Below are positions 1 through 6,920 of a stretch of 28,001 bases of DNA, piece after piece. The position numbers and the translations under genes were made by a program. Positions within the stretch are counted from its first letter, which is position 1, and each line of letters opens with the position of its first letter. The stretch is from a virus. The stretch lies in IMG/VR virus record IMGVR_UViG_3300032053_000406, positions 1 to 28,001 of that record, one strand, 5' to 3'. The notes beneath the pieces were generated by a model. That model was not told where the DNA came from, did no database searches, and saw nothing but the letters and a program-made list of their open reading frames with translations.

Positions 1-58
1 CTACCTCACGCCTCCCGCCACCGAATTCGTCTACCTCACCGGCATCAGCTCGGTATAG
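1..58 (+). CDS. 3' end of an upstream gene (partial)
   Basis: An open frame enters from the left edge (codons from base 2) and ends at TAG 56-58. The visible C-terminus is 18 residues, ending in TGISSV. It runs in the same direction as the head genes and stops 7 bases before the protease start. In Mu-like phages this place is held by a portal or head-morphogenesis protein, but the fragment is too short to assign. The stop codon lies inside the first copy of the 9-base repeat, so the repeat may have set the end of this protein. Confidence 0.35.
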   Translation, partial: YLTPPATEFVYLTGISSV

Positions 59-98
59 GTCCGATATGCCAGATCCGACCAATCCGACCTATTCCGAA
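54..98 (+). repeat. 9-base tandem at stop/start junction
   Basis: TATAGGTCC, GATATGCCA, GATCCGACC, AATCCGACC, TATTCCGAA. It contains the upstream TAG stop and the protease ATG. Confidence 0.85.
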
Positions 99-1121
99 CT
101 CTCCGGTGTCTTCTCCGCCCAGGGCGCTCTCTCTGCCAACCCTCCGGTCGACGTCCAGATTCCCGCCGACCTCCTCGCCCGGGTCAAGATCGTAGACCCC
201 GAGCCCTTCCTGGTCTCGGGCATGATCGCCAAGGCCGGGACCCGGTTGCCGGTGATGATGGCAGGGAAGAGCGGCAAGCCCGAGCGCGTAGAGGTGCTCT
301 TCACTAGAGGATTCCTTGCCGACCTCTCCGGACAGGTGCCGGTCGTCCAGCATCCCGAGCACCTCGACCCGCAGCGCAGCGCTCACGCTCGCCGCGCGAA
401 CACGAGCTACATGCTCGCCGCCGCGCTCACCGCGGACGGCAACGAACTCTGGGGCAAAGCCTGGATTCCCGCGAGCCAGGTCGAGATGATTGCCGAGGTG
501 CGCAACGGCCTCGCCGTCAACCTCCCGCCCGCCTGGAGCATCGAAGGCCCGAGCGCCTTCATCCGTGCCGGCGACGACTGGGTCCCCAAGCCCGGCAGCG
601 CCAGGCTACTGTCCATCGACTGGGTCGAAACCGGTCGCCCTGCGGTCCCCGGCGCCGGCCCAACGCAAATCGTTTCTGCGCAGAATCCCCTAACCCCCTC
701 CAAGGAGGAACCCATGACCGAAGCAGACCGGGTGGCGGTAATCGCCGCCCTGACGCTGAAGGAGCTGCAGGACGGCCGTCCGGACCTGGTCAGCTCCCTC
801 CTCAGCGCGCAGGCCGGGAGCGAGAAGCTCACGGCCCTCGAGGACGAGAACAAGAAGCTCAAGACGCAGGTCGCGGGCTTCGAGCAGGCCACCCTCACGG
901 CCCAGCTCACCGAGAAGCGGACGACGCTCCTCTCGGCCGTGAAGGACGACGCGCTCCGCAACGTCGCGGACGGCCTCCTGACCGGCCAGACCGTGGCCGA
1001 GCTCGACGCCAACTGGCCCGGCGTCCAGGAGCGCATCAAGCCGCTCATCAAGCCGATGCCTGCCATCCCCGGCGCATCGGACCCGGCCACCGGCAAGCCC
1101 GCGAAAGGCCTGAATTTCTAG
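66..1121 (+). CDS. Prohead serine protease with C-terminal scaffold region (Mu gpI-like)
   Basis: A 351-residue protein at the head of the capsid module. Residues about 30-200 look like a phage prohead protease: a QHPEHLD segment (His96) is followed by a W-S-I-E segment (Ser158), the usual spacing of His and Ser in herpes-type/U35 maturation proteases. The catalytic assignment is inference. Residues 217-351 are hydrophilic, with a coiled coil near 255-285, typical of a scaffold. Its likely job is to build the prohead and then cleave the scaffold. The ATG at 66 has no clear SD, and the first 11 codons (D-P-T-N-P-T) come from the 9-base repeat, so the native start may have been altered. It precedes the decoration and capsid genes, as expected in Mu. 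Confidence 0.75.
   Translation: MPDPTNPTYSELSGVFSAQGALSANPPVDVQIPADLLARVKIVDPEPFLVSGMIAKAGTRLPVMMAGKSGKPERVEVLFTRGFLADLSGQVPVVQHPEHLDPQRSAHARRANTSYMLAAALTADGNELWGKAWIPASQVEMIAEVRNGLAVNLPPAWSIEGPSAFIRAGDDWVPKPGSARLLSIDWVETGRPAVPGAGPTQIVSAQNPLTPSKEEPMTEADRVAVIAALTLKELQDGRPDLVSSLLSAQAGSEKLTALEDENKKLKTQVAGFEQATLTAQLTEKRTTLLSAVKDDALRNVADGLLTGQTVAELDANWPGVQERIKPLIKPMPAIPGASDPATGKPAKGLNF
702..708 (+). promoter_or_regulatory. Internal Shine-Dalgarno for the nested scaffold
   Basis: AAGGAGG lies inside the protease reading frame, five bases before the in-frame ATG at 714. A perfect SD at the junction of the protease and scaffold domains is what decides the nested start. Confidence 0.8.
714..1121 (+). 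CDS. Nested scaffold protein (internal in-frame start, Mu gpZ / lambda Nu3-like)
   Basis: Codon 217 of the protease is ATG (714), preceded by AAGGAGG at 702-708 with five bases between, a far better ribosome site than that of the full-length protein. Translation from here gives a 135-residue protein beginning M-T-E-A-D-R. It is rich in K, E, L and Q, with a heptad-like stretch (LEDENKKLK) and a Pro/Gly/Lys tail, as in phage scaffolds. Separate production of scaffold from the 3' part of the protease gene is established for Mu (I/Z) and lambda (C/Nu3). Here it is inferred from the SD, frame and composition. Confidence 0.75.
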   Translation: MTEADRVAVIAALTLKELQDGRPDLVSSLLSAQAGSEKLTALEDENKKLKTQVAGFEQATLTAQLTEKRTTLLSAVKDDALRNVADGLLTGQTVAELDANWPGVQERIKPLIKPMPAIPGASDPATGKPAKGLNF

Positions 1122-1132
1122 TGAGCTTCCGC

Positions 1133-1174
1133 GATAGGTCCGATATGTCCTATCCGTCCGATCGGTCCTATCCC
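1133..1174 (+). repeat. 9-base tandem between genes
   Basis: GATAGGTCC, GATATGTCC, TATCCGTCC, GATCGGTCC, TATCCC, ending seven bases before SD AAGGAG. Confidence 0.85.
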
Positions 1175-1191
1175 GCTCACAAGGAGAAATA

Positions 1192-1545
1192 ATGCAGAAC
1201 CGCGAAGTCCAATCCTTCCCGACCCAGAACTACGAAGTCACGGTCGCGGTCGCCCACGCGGCCGGCGACATGTGCCTCGAGGGCGGCCGCTATGGCCGCA
1301 TCGTCGACACGGCGCTCATCTCCACGGCGCAGATGATGAGCTGCCGTGGCGTCTTCGAGTGCGCCAAGACCACCAAGGCCAACACCTGGAACGACCGCCA
1401 GGAACTCGAAGCCGTGGTGAACGGAACCACCAAGAACTTCACCCTGAAGGCGCGCGACAACGGTCCGTGCGTCGCCGAGGCCATCGGCCCCACGACGGCC
1501 AACGACGACTTCTGCGTCTTCGAGTTCACGCCCGAGAAGAACTAA
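1192..1545 (+). CDS. Capsid decoration / cement-type protein (DUF2190-like)
   Basis: A 117-residue protein directly before the major capsid region. The pattern of short beta-prone stretches with spaced glycines (a V-A-x-A-x-G start, then G-x-Y-G-x-I, and later alternating V, A and T) resembles the small capsid cement proteins of the DUF2190 kind, which coat the capsid at its threefold axes. AAGGAG at 1181-1186 supports ATG 1192. Its place between scaffold and capsid genes fits. Family assignment is by overall pattern and position, not by a decisive motif. Confidence 0.5.
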   Translation: MQNREVQSFPTQNYEVTVAVAHAAGDMCLEGGRYGRIVDTALISTAQMMSCRGVFECAKTTKANTWNDRQELEAVVNGTTKNFTLKARDNGPCVAEAIGPTTANDDFCVFEFTPEKN

Positions 1546-1557
1546 CCAGGAGCATCC

Positions 1558-1911
1558 ATGAAACGCTTTTCAGCCTTTCAGCTTTTCAGCTTCCTCCTTG
1601 TCCTCGTGACCCTCGCGGTGGCCGTCACCGCGGTCACCCCGGCCAAGGTCAACCTGCCGAAGTCGACCGTCATCTACTTCGGCCACAGCCGCTTTCTGCT
1701 GACCCACGTCGCCGACACGCTGGTCTGGTCCTCGGCGCGCAAGTTCGTGGACAGCACGAACTACTACTGCGAGATCTTCGTCAGCGGCCGGACCACCAGC
1801 GGCGTCCTCAGTGCGAAGCCCCTAAACGACTCGAGCATCATTGTGACGAGTACTGTCGCCGCTGATTCGGCGTTCAGCTACTACTATCAGGCGCTGCTCC
1901 AGGCAAAGTGA
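1558..1911 (+). CDS. Small protein with hydrophobic N-terminus, head module
   Basis: A 117-residue protein starting with K-R and followed by about 20 hydrophobic residues (roughly 8-27), like a signal peptide or membrane anchor, then a polar, beta-prone region rich in S, T and Y. AGGAG at 1547-1551 precedes ATG 1558. Codons 3-13 are made by a TTTCAGC-type tandem repeat that also occurs at 21244-21280, so part of the hydrophobic N-terminus is repeat-derived. I do not recognise the family. A head decoration or minor structural protein is possible from position, but a signal-like start is unusual for a capsid component. Confidence 0.6.
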   Translation: MKRFSAFQLFSFLLVLVTLAVAVTAVTPAKVNLPKSTVIYFGHSRFLLTHVADTLVWSSARKFVDSTNYYCEIFVSGRTTSGVLSAKPLNDSSIIVTSTVAADSAFSYYYQALLQAK

Positions 1912-1922
1912 GGTAACCCCAG

Positions 1923-2987
1923 ATGATCTTCGACATTCGCGAATTCCCGAACAAGGGCGACCTCCGCGCCTTCCTGGCCGACCCCACGAAGCGCGCGGAA
2001 GCCCATGCGGCCTTGCGCCGCTACCTCTCCCAGGGTCTCTACTCGGCCCAGGGCGAGGCCATCCGTCCGCCGCTCTTCAACGCAGCCGAGGGCTTCCACG
2101 GCCGCGGTGAGACCAGGGGCTACATCTCGGCCGCCATCTCGCCCGGCGACGTCGGCGGCGCGGCTGCCGGCGGCGAAGCCAACCAGGCCGCCCCGCTGGT
2201 CTACTGGATTCCCATCCCGGGCGTCGACCAGCAATGGAAGAACATCTTCTCGCGCCGGCCGTCGACGAGCGACGGCGAGACCTACGAAGGCGCGGCCGCG
2301 ATCTTCCTGTACAAGAAGATCAAGCTCGGTGACAAGCCCGAGTTCGCCATCATCAACGACGACAAGGCGTTCGTGCCCAACCTCAAGTACGGCGCGGCCG
2401 TCAGCATCTTCCGCGACTGGCTCGACGACAACAAGGTCTGGACCATCAACAACGTCCTCGAAGCCGGCCGCCGCGACGGTCTTCGCTACCAGGCCTACCT
2501 CGCGTACAAGGCCCTCAGCGACGCGAGCTGGACCACCGAGACCGCGGCCGACACCAGTTGGGTCAAGGCCCTGAACAAGGGTTTCGCCGCCCTCAAGCGC
2601 GCCGGCACGCTCACCGACGGCATGACCCCGACGGTGCTCTGCTCCCCGGAGATGTCCTACCTCTTCGTCCAGCTCAAGCACGACCGCAGCTCCTACCTCC
2701 TCACCGGCAACCAGCTCACCGACGACTTCAACACCATCAGCACCCAGTATTGGACCGCGGCCCAGGCTCCGCTCCTGGTCGTCCCCGGCGAGGCCATGTG
2801 GTGGCAGGACCGCCAGGCCCTCGTCATGGACCAGGCCCGCGACATCTTCCTCGACAGCGACGCCACCACGTTCGACTTCCGTGGCAACTTCGAGATCATG
2901 GCCACCAAGGGTCTCAGCGCGACCACCGGCCGCATCGAAACCGCGGCGTCCCTCAAGCAGGGCGTCAAGCTCGCAGTAACGGGTTAG
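1923..2987 (+). CDS. Major capsid protein (HK97 fold, Mu gpT-like position)
   Basis: A 354-residue protein with the size and position of a Mu-type major capsid protein. An acidic/basic helical N-arm (residues 1-60) is followed by a Gly/Ala-rich loop (about 75-95) and a mixed alpha/beta body with long helices near 160-235. The C-terminal part has the D-x-x-x-F-L-D-S-D and F-D-F-R-G-N-F-E strands usual in HK97-fold capsids. AGGTAA at 1912-1917 provides a modest SD. It self-assembles into the icosahedral shell with the scaffold and protease encoded upstream. The body is free of repeat insertions, unlike many neighbours. Confidence 0.75.
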   Translation: MIFDIREFPNKGDLRAFLADPTKRAEAHAALRRYLSQGLYSAQGEAIRPPLFNAAEGFHGRGETRGYISAAISPGDVGGAAAGGEANQAAPLVYWIPIPGVDQQWKNIFSRRPSTSDGETYEGAAAIFLYKKIKLGDKPEFAIINDDKAFVPNLKYGAAVSIFRDWLDDNKVWTINNVLEAGRRDGLRYQAYLAYKALSDASWTTETAADTSWVKALNKGFAALKRAGTLTDGMTPTVLCSPEMSYLFVQLKHDRSSYLLTGNQLTDDFNTISTQYWTAAQAPLLVVPGEAMWWQDRQALVMDQARDIFLDSDATTFDFRGNFEIMATKGLSATTGRIETAASLKQGVKLAVTG

Positions 2988-3003
2988 TCCGAATGACCGA
3001 GCG

Positions 3004-3128
3004 CCTCACCCTCCTCCCTCCCTGGCAAACCGGGGAGGGAAGGGGTGAGGGTCAGTGTTCGTCCGTGGCTCCTGTCCGTGCCCGTCCGTGCCCGTCACTA
3101 GGAATTAGTAATTCGTCATTCGTCATTG
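3004..3128 (+). repeat. CCCTCC hairpin, GTCCGTG units, ATTCGTC array
   Basis: The hairpin CCTCACCCTCCTCCC / GGGAGGGAAGGGGTGAGG spans 3004-3051. GTCCGTG units span 3058-3096 and the ATTCGTC array 3104-3128. GGAGG follows at 3145. No T-run follows the hairpin. Confidence 0.75.
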
Positions 3129-3153
3129 CGGCCAACGGCCGCATGGAGGTTCC

Positions 3154-3417
3154 ATGAAATCCCTTCTCTCCGTCGTCCTCATCCTGGCCATCGTAGCTGT
3201 GGCCGCGGTGTTCTCTCAGGTCTACCAGTTCGACGCGCCGGTCATCGCTAAGCTCTTGAATGTCGCCGGTCTGTCAACTCTCACCGGCGGCATCAAGGTC
3301 GGCAGCGACGTGAATAAGGTGCTCGTCCTCGGGATCGTCACCACCGGCGACAGCACCGGCTTCGTCGTCCTGAACGGCACGACTACCGACACCGCCTGGG
3401 TCCACAACGCCCACTAA
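3154..3417 (+). CDS. Small anchored or exported protein, head module
   Basis: An 87-residue protein with an excellent SD (GGAGG 3145-3149, four bases before ATG). Residues 4-24 form a hydrophobic helix after a Lys-Ser start, signal peptide or anchor. The rest is Gly/Thr/Val-rich and beta-prone. It follows the capsid gene across a 166-base spacer full of repeats. The family is not recognised. Together with the genes at 1558 and 3870 it forms a group of three small proteins with hydrophobic N-termini inside the head cluster. Confidence 0.6.
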   Translation: MKSLLSVVLILAIVAVAAVFSQVYQFDAPVIAKLLNVAGLSTLTGGIKVGSDVNKVLVLGIVTTGDSTGFVVLNGTTTDTAWVHNAH

Positions 3418-3419
3418 TG

Positions 3420-3507
3420 ACAGCTAACAGCCAACAGCTAACGGCCAACGGCAGGAATCCGGCATCCGGACTCCGAAGCCGTAAGCCGTCAGCCGTAAGC
3501 CGTAGGC
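3420..3507 (+). repeat. AGCTAAC / AGCCGTA heptamer array between genes
   Basis: AACAGCC/AGCTAACGGCC units grade into AGCCGTAAGCCGTC units up to the next start. Confidence 0.75.
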
Positions 3508-3514
3508 TCTCTTG

Positions 3515-3868
3515 ATGCCCGCCACCCTCTCCAGTCTCAAGCTCCGCCTCGGCCCCGTGGCCGCCGCCCGCATCGGCGACACCGACCTTGCCGCCTTCCT
3601 GACCGATGCGTCCGATCAGTCTGATCAGTCCGAGGTCATCCTCACCCTGGCAATGGCCCTGGTCTACCGTCGTCTCGCCGCCGAGAGTGCCGCCAACCTC
3701 AAGTACAGCCAGGCCGACGAGAGCGTGGATAAGACCGCCGAAGCCGCTCAATGGCGTGCGCTCTTTGACTCGACCTGGGCCAGTCTCCCCGAGACCATCC
3801 GCGAATCCGGCGCCGCGCTCCCCGACGTCGGCACCTTCGGCGCCGACCCAACCCCAGTGGAGGTCTAG
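3515..3868 (+). CDS. Head-tail connector protein (Mu gp36 / DUF1320-like candidate)
   Basis: A 117-residue, mostly helical protein starting at ATG 3515 (a TTG stands just before it in frame). The order of a short N-terminal strand, a helix ending in A-A-F-L-T-D-A, then a long helix with A-L-V-Y-R-R-L-A-A-E-S resembles the small gp6/gp36-type connectors that seal the portal vertex. The loop D-A-S-D-Q-S-D-Q-S-E is encoded by a 9-base tandem repeat at 3605-3634, placed between the first domain and the main helix, so the insertion sits in a turn. There is no SD. An AGCCGTA-type heptamer array stands directly upstream. Confidence 0.5.
   Translation: MPATLSSLKLRLGPVAAARIGDTDLAAFLTDASDQSDQSEVILTLAMALVYRRLAAESAANLKYSQADESVDKTAEAAQWRALFDSTWASLPETIRESGAALPDVGTFGADPTPVEV
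3605..3634 (+). repeat. 9-base tandem, in frame
   Basis: GATGCGTCC, GATCAGTCT, GATCAGTCC in the connector gene, read as D-A-S, D-Q-S, D-Q-S. Confidence 0.85.
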
Positions 3869-3869
3869 C

Positions 3870-4502
3870 ATGTCCAAGACCCGTCAGGCCGTAGTCGCTT
3901 TGGTCATTTGTGTCCTTTCGGTCGCTTGCCTGATTTCCCTCTGCCGTCCTCAGTGCAAGCGCCCCACCCTCGGCAGTTGGCTGGGCATCTCCGGCCCCTC
4001 CTTCTCCTGGCCGTCAATCCCGTCCGCTCCCTCCCTGCAAACTGCAAACTGCAAACTGCAAACTTCCCTCTTCGGCCCCGCCGACGACTACCTCGACATC
4101 ACCGTACTGCCCTCGACGGAGACCACTCACATCCGCGTCACTCCGGACCTGGTCCCGCATTTCTCCGATTCCGGTTCCGCTCATCGCTCATCGTTCATCG
4201 TTCATCGTTCTCTAATCCGCTTCCGCCCTTCCCTTCACCTCTCCGTCCTATTCGAGCCGTTAGCCGTCAGCCGTAAGCCGTCAGCGAGTTTCGCCTTCGG
4301 CCTGAAGATTCGCCCGGTCGAAGTCGGCCGCTTCGGTTTGGCCGGTTACGTAACCAGTAAAGGTCCGGGTGCGGGCCTGGACTGCCGTCTCCTGGGCAAT
4401 CTATCTGCCGACGCGGTCTGTCTCTGGCGCGTCGACAAGTTCACTCCGCTCCCCGTGCCCCTCACGCCTGCCCTTTACCTGGGAATTTCGCTTCGCCTCT
4501 GA
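3870..4502 (+). CDS. Unknown membrane-anchored protein carrying three repeat-derived segments
   Basis: A 210-residue frame starting at ATG 3870, one base after the previous stop, with GGAGG at 3859-3863. Residues 7-26 are a hydrophobic helix ending near Cys, so it is either a membrane anchor or an exported protein. Three heptamer arrays are translated in frame: CAAACTG units (giving L-Q-T-A-N-C-K), TCATCGC units (H-R-S-S) and AGCCGTC units (A-V-S-R-K-P-S). Between them are short stretches that look like genuine protein, for example F-G-P-A-D-D-Y-L-D-I-T-V and a beta-rich C-terminal 80 residues. The frame is open despite the insertions. No family is recognised, and it may be a decaying gene. 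Confidence 0.5.
   Translation: MSKTRQAVVALVICVLSVACLISLCRPQCKRPTLGSWLGISGPSFSWPSIPSAPSLQTANCKLQTSLFGPADDYLDITVLPSTETTHIRVTPDLVPHFSDSGSAHRSSFIVHRSLIRFRPSLHLSVLFEPLAVSRKPSASFAFGLKIRPVEVGRFGLAGYVTSKGPGAGLDCRLLGNLSADAVCLWRVDKFTPLPVPLTPALYLGISLRL
4035..4285 (+). repeat. Three heptamer arrays in one gene
   Basis: CAAACTG (4035-4064), TCATCGC/TCATCGT (4180-4210) and AGCCGTC/AGCCGTA (4255-4285), all translated in the gene at 3870. Confidence 0.8.
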
Positions 4503-4797
4503 GCATGACCGATACGTCCTATCCGACCAATCCGACCGATTCCGCTTCTCATTCATCGCTCATCGCTCATCGCTCATCGTTTTCCTCGCCAGCAGCCCCG
4601 CCACGCGGTCGAGCCGCCCGGCAAGGGTCAACGGGCCTGCCCGAAAAGTTAAACGAAGTTAAACGGGTCTGGTGCGTTCTGCGGCCCATCATGGCCTCCC
4701 TCCGCGCCCTCGCGCCGCGTCCGATCGGTCCTATCGGTCAGATCGGTCCGACTTCGGATTCCCGCCCCTGCAAACTGCAAACTGCAAACTGCAAACT
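4503..4797 (+). other. Repeat-filled spacer with a possible gene remnant
   Basis: About 295 bases between two genes. In order it holds a 9-base tandem (4511-4546), a TCATCGC array (4552-4580), about 140 bases of non-repetitive sequence, another 9-base tandem (4723-4759) and a CAAACTG array that runs up to the next ATG. The middle part contains a direct duplication of GAAGTTAAAC (about 4646-4666) and frames reading L-N-E-V-K-R and S-L-R-A-L-A-P that look protein-like but change frame. An open frame at 4505-4807 exists, but most of it is repeat. I read this as a degraded small gene invaded by repeats. Confidence 0.4.
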
Positions 4798-5298
4798 ATG
4801 CCTTTGACTGCCGCCGACCTCGCCGCCATCCGCTCCACCTCCGCCTCGCTCATCGCCGCCACCGGCGAGACCATCCTCCGTCGCCGCTACCGTCGCGACC
4901 CCTTGCCCGAGGGCTACGATTCCGATTTCCGGGAGCTTGTTCCCGGAGCTCCCGAGCCGGTCCACGACGACCTCCAGCTCACGGCCAAGATTTTCTGGGA
5001 TACGACGACCAAGCGTATCCAGAGCGCCTACGGCCCGCTCGAAGACGCCGACGCCCTCATCCACGTCCCTGCCGGCTCCGACCTCCTCGAGACGGACCTC
5101 CTGATCATTCGCGGTGGCCGCTTCCGGATTCTCTGGCTGAAAGAGCCGCCCCTCCGCGGCTTCCTCGCCGCTCCGATAGCCCTGATTCCCGGGTTCCCCA
5201 TGCAGGGTGCGTTCGGTCCCCGCGAGGCCGCCGCCGGCATCCTCGACGGTGGCGGGCCTGGCTCGGACGGCGCTCCGTTGGATGGCGGAGGGCCGTAA
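4798..5298 (+). CDS. Head-tail adaptor / neck-type protein candidate
   Basis: A 166-residue protein from ATG 4798, which directly follows a CAAACTG array and has no SD. A helical N-terminus (residues 1-30) contains T-G-E-T-I-L-R-R-R-Y. The central region has F-W-D-T-T and a beta-rich segment L-L-E-T-D-L-L-I-I-R-G-G-R-F-R-I, as in small phage proteins that close the head or attach the tail. The last 40 residues are Gly/Pro/Ala-rich and look disordered. Its stop overlaps the next start (TAATG), which suggests translational coupling with the collagen-like fibre. The family is not certain. Confidence 0.5.
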   Translation: MPLTAADLAAIRSTSASLIAATGETILRRRYRRDPLPEGYDSDFRELVPGAPEPVHDDLQLTAKIFWDTTTKRIQSAYGPLEDADALIHVPAGSDLLETDLLIIRGGRFRILWLKEPPLRGFLAAPIALIPGFPMQGAFGPREAAAGILDGGGPGSDGAPLDGGGP

Positions 5299-6920
5299 TG
5301 GCAGTCAAAATTCAACTTCGTAGAGGATTGGCGGCGAGTTGGATCTCGATCAATCCTGTTCTCGTGCAGGGCGAATCGGGGGTCGAGGTCGACACGCTGA
5401 AGCTCAAAATCGGCGACGGCATCCGCCGCTGGAACGACCTCCCGTACCTGGTCGGCTCCGGCGGCGGCGGTGGCACCCAGGGGCCCCAAGGCCCGCAAGG
5501 GGACCAGGGCGACCCATCGACCGTTCCCGGCCCGCAAGGCGATTCGGTTCAAGGCCCGCAGGGCGACCCCTCGACCGCCCCCGGCCCCCAGGGCAACCAG
5601 GGCAACCAGGGCGCTTCCGTCCAGGGGCCGCAGGGCAACCAGGGGAACCAATCCAGCGTCGCCGGGCCGCAGGGCAATCAGGGTACCTCGGTCCAGGGGC
5701 CGCAAGGCAATCAGGGTACCTCGGTCCAGGGCCCGCAAGGTGAACCTTCGACCATCCCCGGCCCCCAGGGGAACCAAGGTGCGTCCGTGCAGGGGCCGCA
5801 AGGCAATCAAGGGACCTCAGTCCAAGGGCCGCAAGGCGATCAGGGTACCTCGGTCCAGGGCCCGCAAGGTGAACCTTCGGCCGTCCCTGGCCCCCAGGGC
5901 AACCAGGGCGCTTCCGTCCAGGGGCCGCAGGGCAACCAGGGGAACCAATCCAGCGTCGCCGGTCCGCAAGGCAACCAGGGTGCCTCGGTCGAGGGCCCGC
6001 AGGGCAACCAGGGCGCCTCGGTCCAAGGGCCGCAGGGGGATCAAGGGGCTTCCGTCCAAGGCCCGCAGGGAAATCAAGGATCCTCGGTCCAGGGCCCGCA
6101 AGGCGAACCCTCGACCGTCCCCGGCCCCCAGGGCAACCAGGGCGCTTCCGTGCAGGGCCCGCAGGGCAACCAGGGGTATCAGGGCGATCCCTCGACCGTC
6201 CCCGGCCCCCAGGGCAACCAGGGCGCTTCCGTCCAGGGGCCGCAGGGCAACCAGGGGACCTCGGTCCAAGGGCCGCAAGGTGAACCTTCGACCGTCCCCG
6301 GCCCGCAGGGGGATCAGGGGGCTTCGGTCCAAGGGCCGCAGGGCAACCAGGGGAACCAATCCAGCGTCGCCGGTCCGCAAGGCAACCAGGGTGCCTCGGT
6401 CGAGGGCCCGCAGGGAAACCAGGGCAACCAGGGGACCTCGGTCCAAGGGCCGCAGGGCGACCAGGGAACCCAGGGCACCGCCGGCGGCACAATCACCACC
6501 GGCTATCAGGGCGCGCAACAGACCGTTACGTCGCAGACGCTAGTCAATATCGGCGGGCTGGTCATCGCGATTGCGGCGGCGGGAACCTATATCTTCGAGG
6601 CGCTGATCGAGTGCACGGCCTCCACCGGCACCAACGGCGCCCAGTTCGGCGTCCAGTACACCGGCACCGTCACCACCCTTGACTGCAATGTCATGGGCAA
6701 CCAGTCTGCCATCCTGATGCGAACGGCGCGGATCACGGCCAAGGCCACCGCGGCCGTCGCCGACTATTGCAAGATTTCCACTGACGAGTGTTGCGTTCGG
6801 ATTTCCGGTTTCATTATAGTCTCGACCACCGGCAATTTCTCCATTCAGGCCCTGAAGGTGTCCAGCCAGAACCTGTATATCCGGGCCGGTTCGTCGGTCT
6901 GGATTGTGAAGGTCGCGTGA
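5298..6920 (+). CDS. Collagen-like tail fibre with Mtd-N-type base and jelly-roll-like head
   Basis: A 540-residue protein in three parts. Residues 1-55 (I-Q-L-R-R-G, then D-T-L-K-L-K-I-G-D-G, then W-N-D-L-P-Y) match the small N-terminal domain found in phage fibres such as the major tropism determinant and hyaluronidase-type fibres. A run of glycines (about 53-59) leads into roughly 335 residues of collagen-like repeat built from G-P-Q-G-N-Q-G and G-A/T-S-V-Q-G units. The last 145 residues are beta-rich, resembling a C1q/TNF-type trimeric head. Such proteins form trimeric stalks with a receptor-binding tip. Many Ser/Thr in the repeat are possible modification sites for the enzyme encoded next. 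It overlaps that gene by four bases. Confidence 0.8.
   Translation: MAVKIQLRRGLAASWISINPVLVQGESGVEVDTLKLKIGDGIRRWNDLPYLVGSGGGGGTQGPQGPQGDQGDPSTVPGPQGDSVQGPQGDPSTAPGPQGNQGNQGASVQGPQGNQGNQSSVAGPQGNQGTSVQGPQGNQGTSVQGPQGEPSTIPGPQGNQGASVQGPQGNQGTSVQGPQGDQGTSVQGPQGEPSAVPGPQGNQGASVQGPQGNQGNQSSVAGPQGNQGASVEGPQGNQGASVQGPQGDQGASVQGPQGNQGSSVQGPQGEPSTVPGPQGNQGASVQGPQGNQGYQGDPSTVPGPQGNQGASVQGPQGNQGTSVQGPQGEPSTVPGPQGDQGASVQGPQGNQGNQSSVAGPQGNQGASVEGPQGNQGNQGTSVQGPQGDQGTQGTAGGTITTGYQGAQQTVTSQTLVNIGGLVIAIAAAGTYIFEALIECTASTGTNGAQFGVQYTGTVTTLDCNVMGNQSAILMRTARITAKATAAVADYCKISTDECCVRISGFIIVSTTGNFSIQALKVSSQNLYIRAGSSVWIVKVA
5479..6480 (+). repeat. DNA repeat array coding the collagen-like stalk
   Basis: About 1 kb of near-identical units with core GGGCCGCAGGGCAACCAGGG and variants, arranged in higher-order blocks. 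The block containing N-Q-S-S-V-A-G occurs three times with nearly the same surroundings. The long open frames seen in other phases and on the minus strand here are shadows of this periodicity. Such arrays change length readily by recombination. Confidence 0.9.

Noticed and set aside
407-1096. 229-residue minus-strand frame opposite the protease
   Set aside because: Shadow frame in GC-rich DNA. Composition is low-complexity Ser/Arg/Ala, and the plus frame has motifs and context.
4035-4797. Possible CRISPR array from the repeated CAAACTG and TCATCGC units
   Set aside because: Units are 7 bases in direct tandem without spacers. No cas genes are present.
4505-4807. 100-residue open frame
   Set aside because: Mostly encoded by 9-mer, TCATCGC and CAAACTG repeats, and overlaps the next gene's start in another frame.
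5404-6543. Long open frames on the minus strand and in other plus frames across the fibre
   Set aside because: They are translation shadows of the periodic GC-rich collagen-like DNA. The plus frame with Mtd-N base and beta-rich head is the real one.
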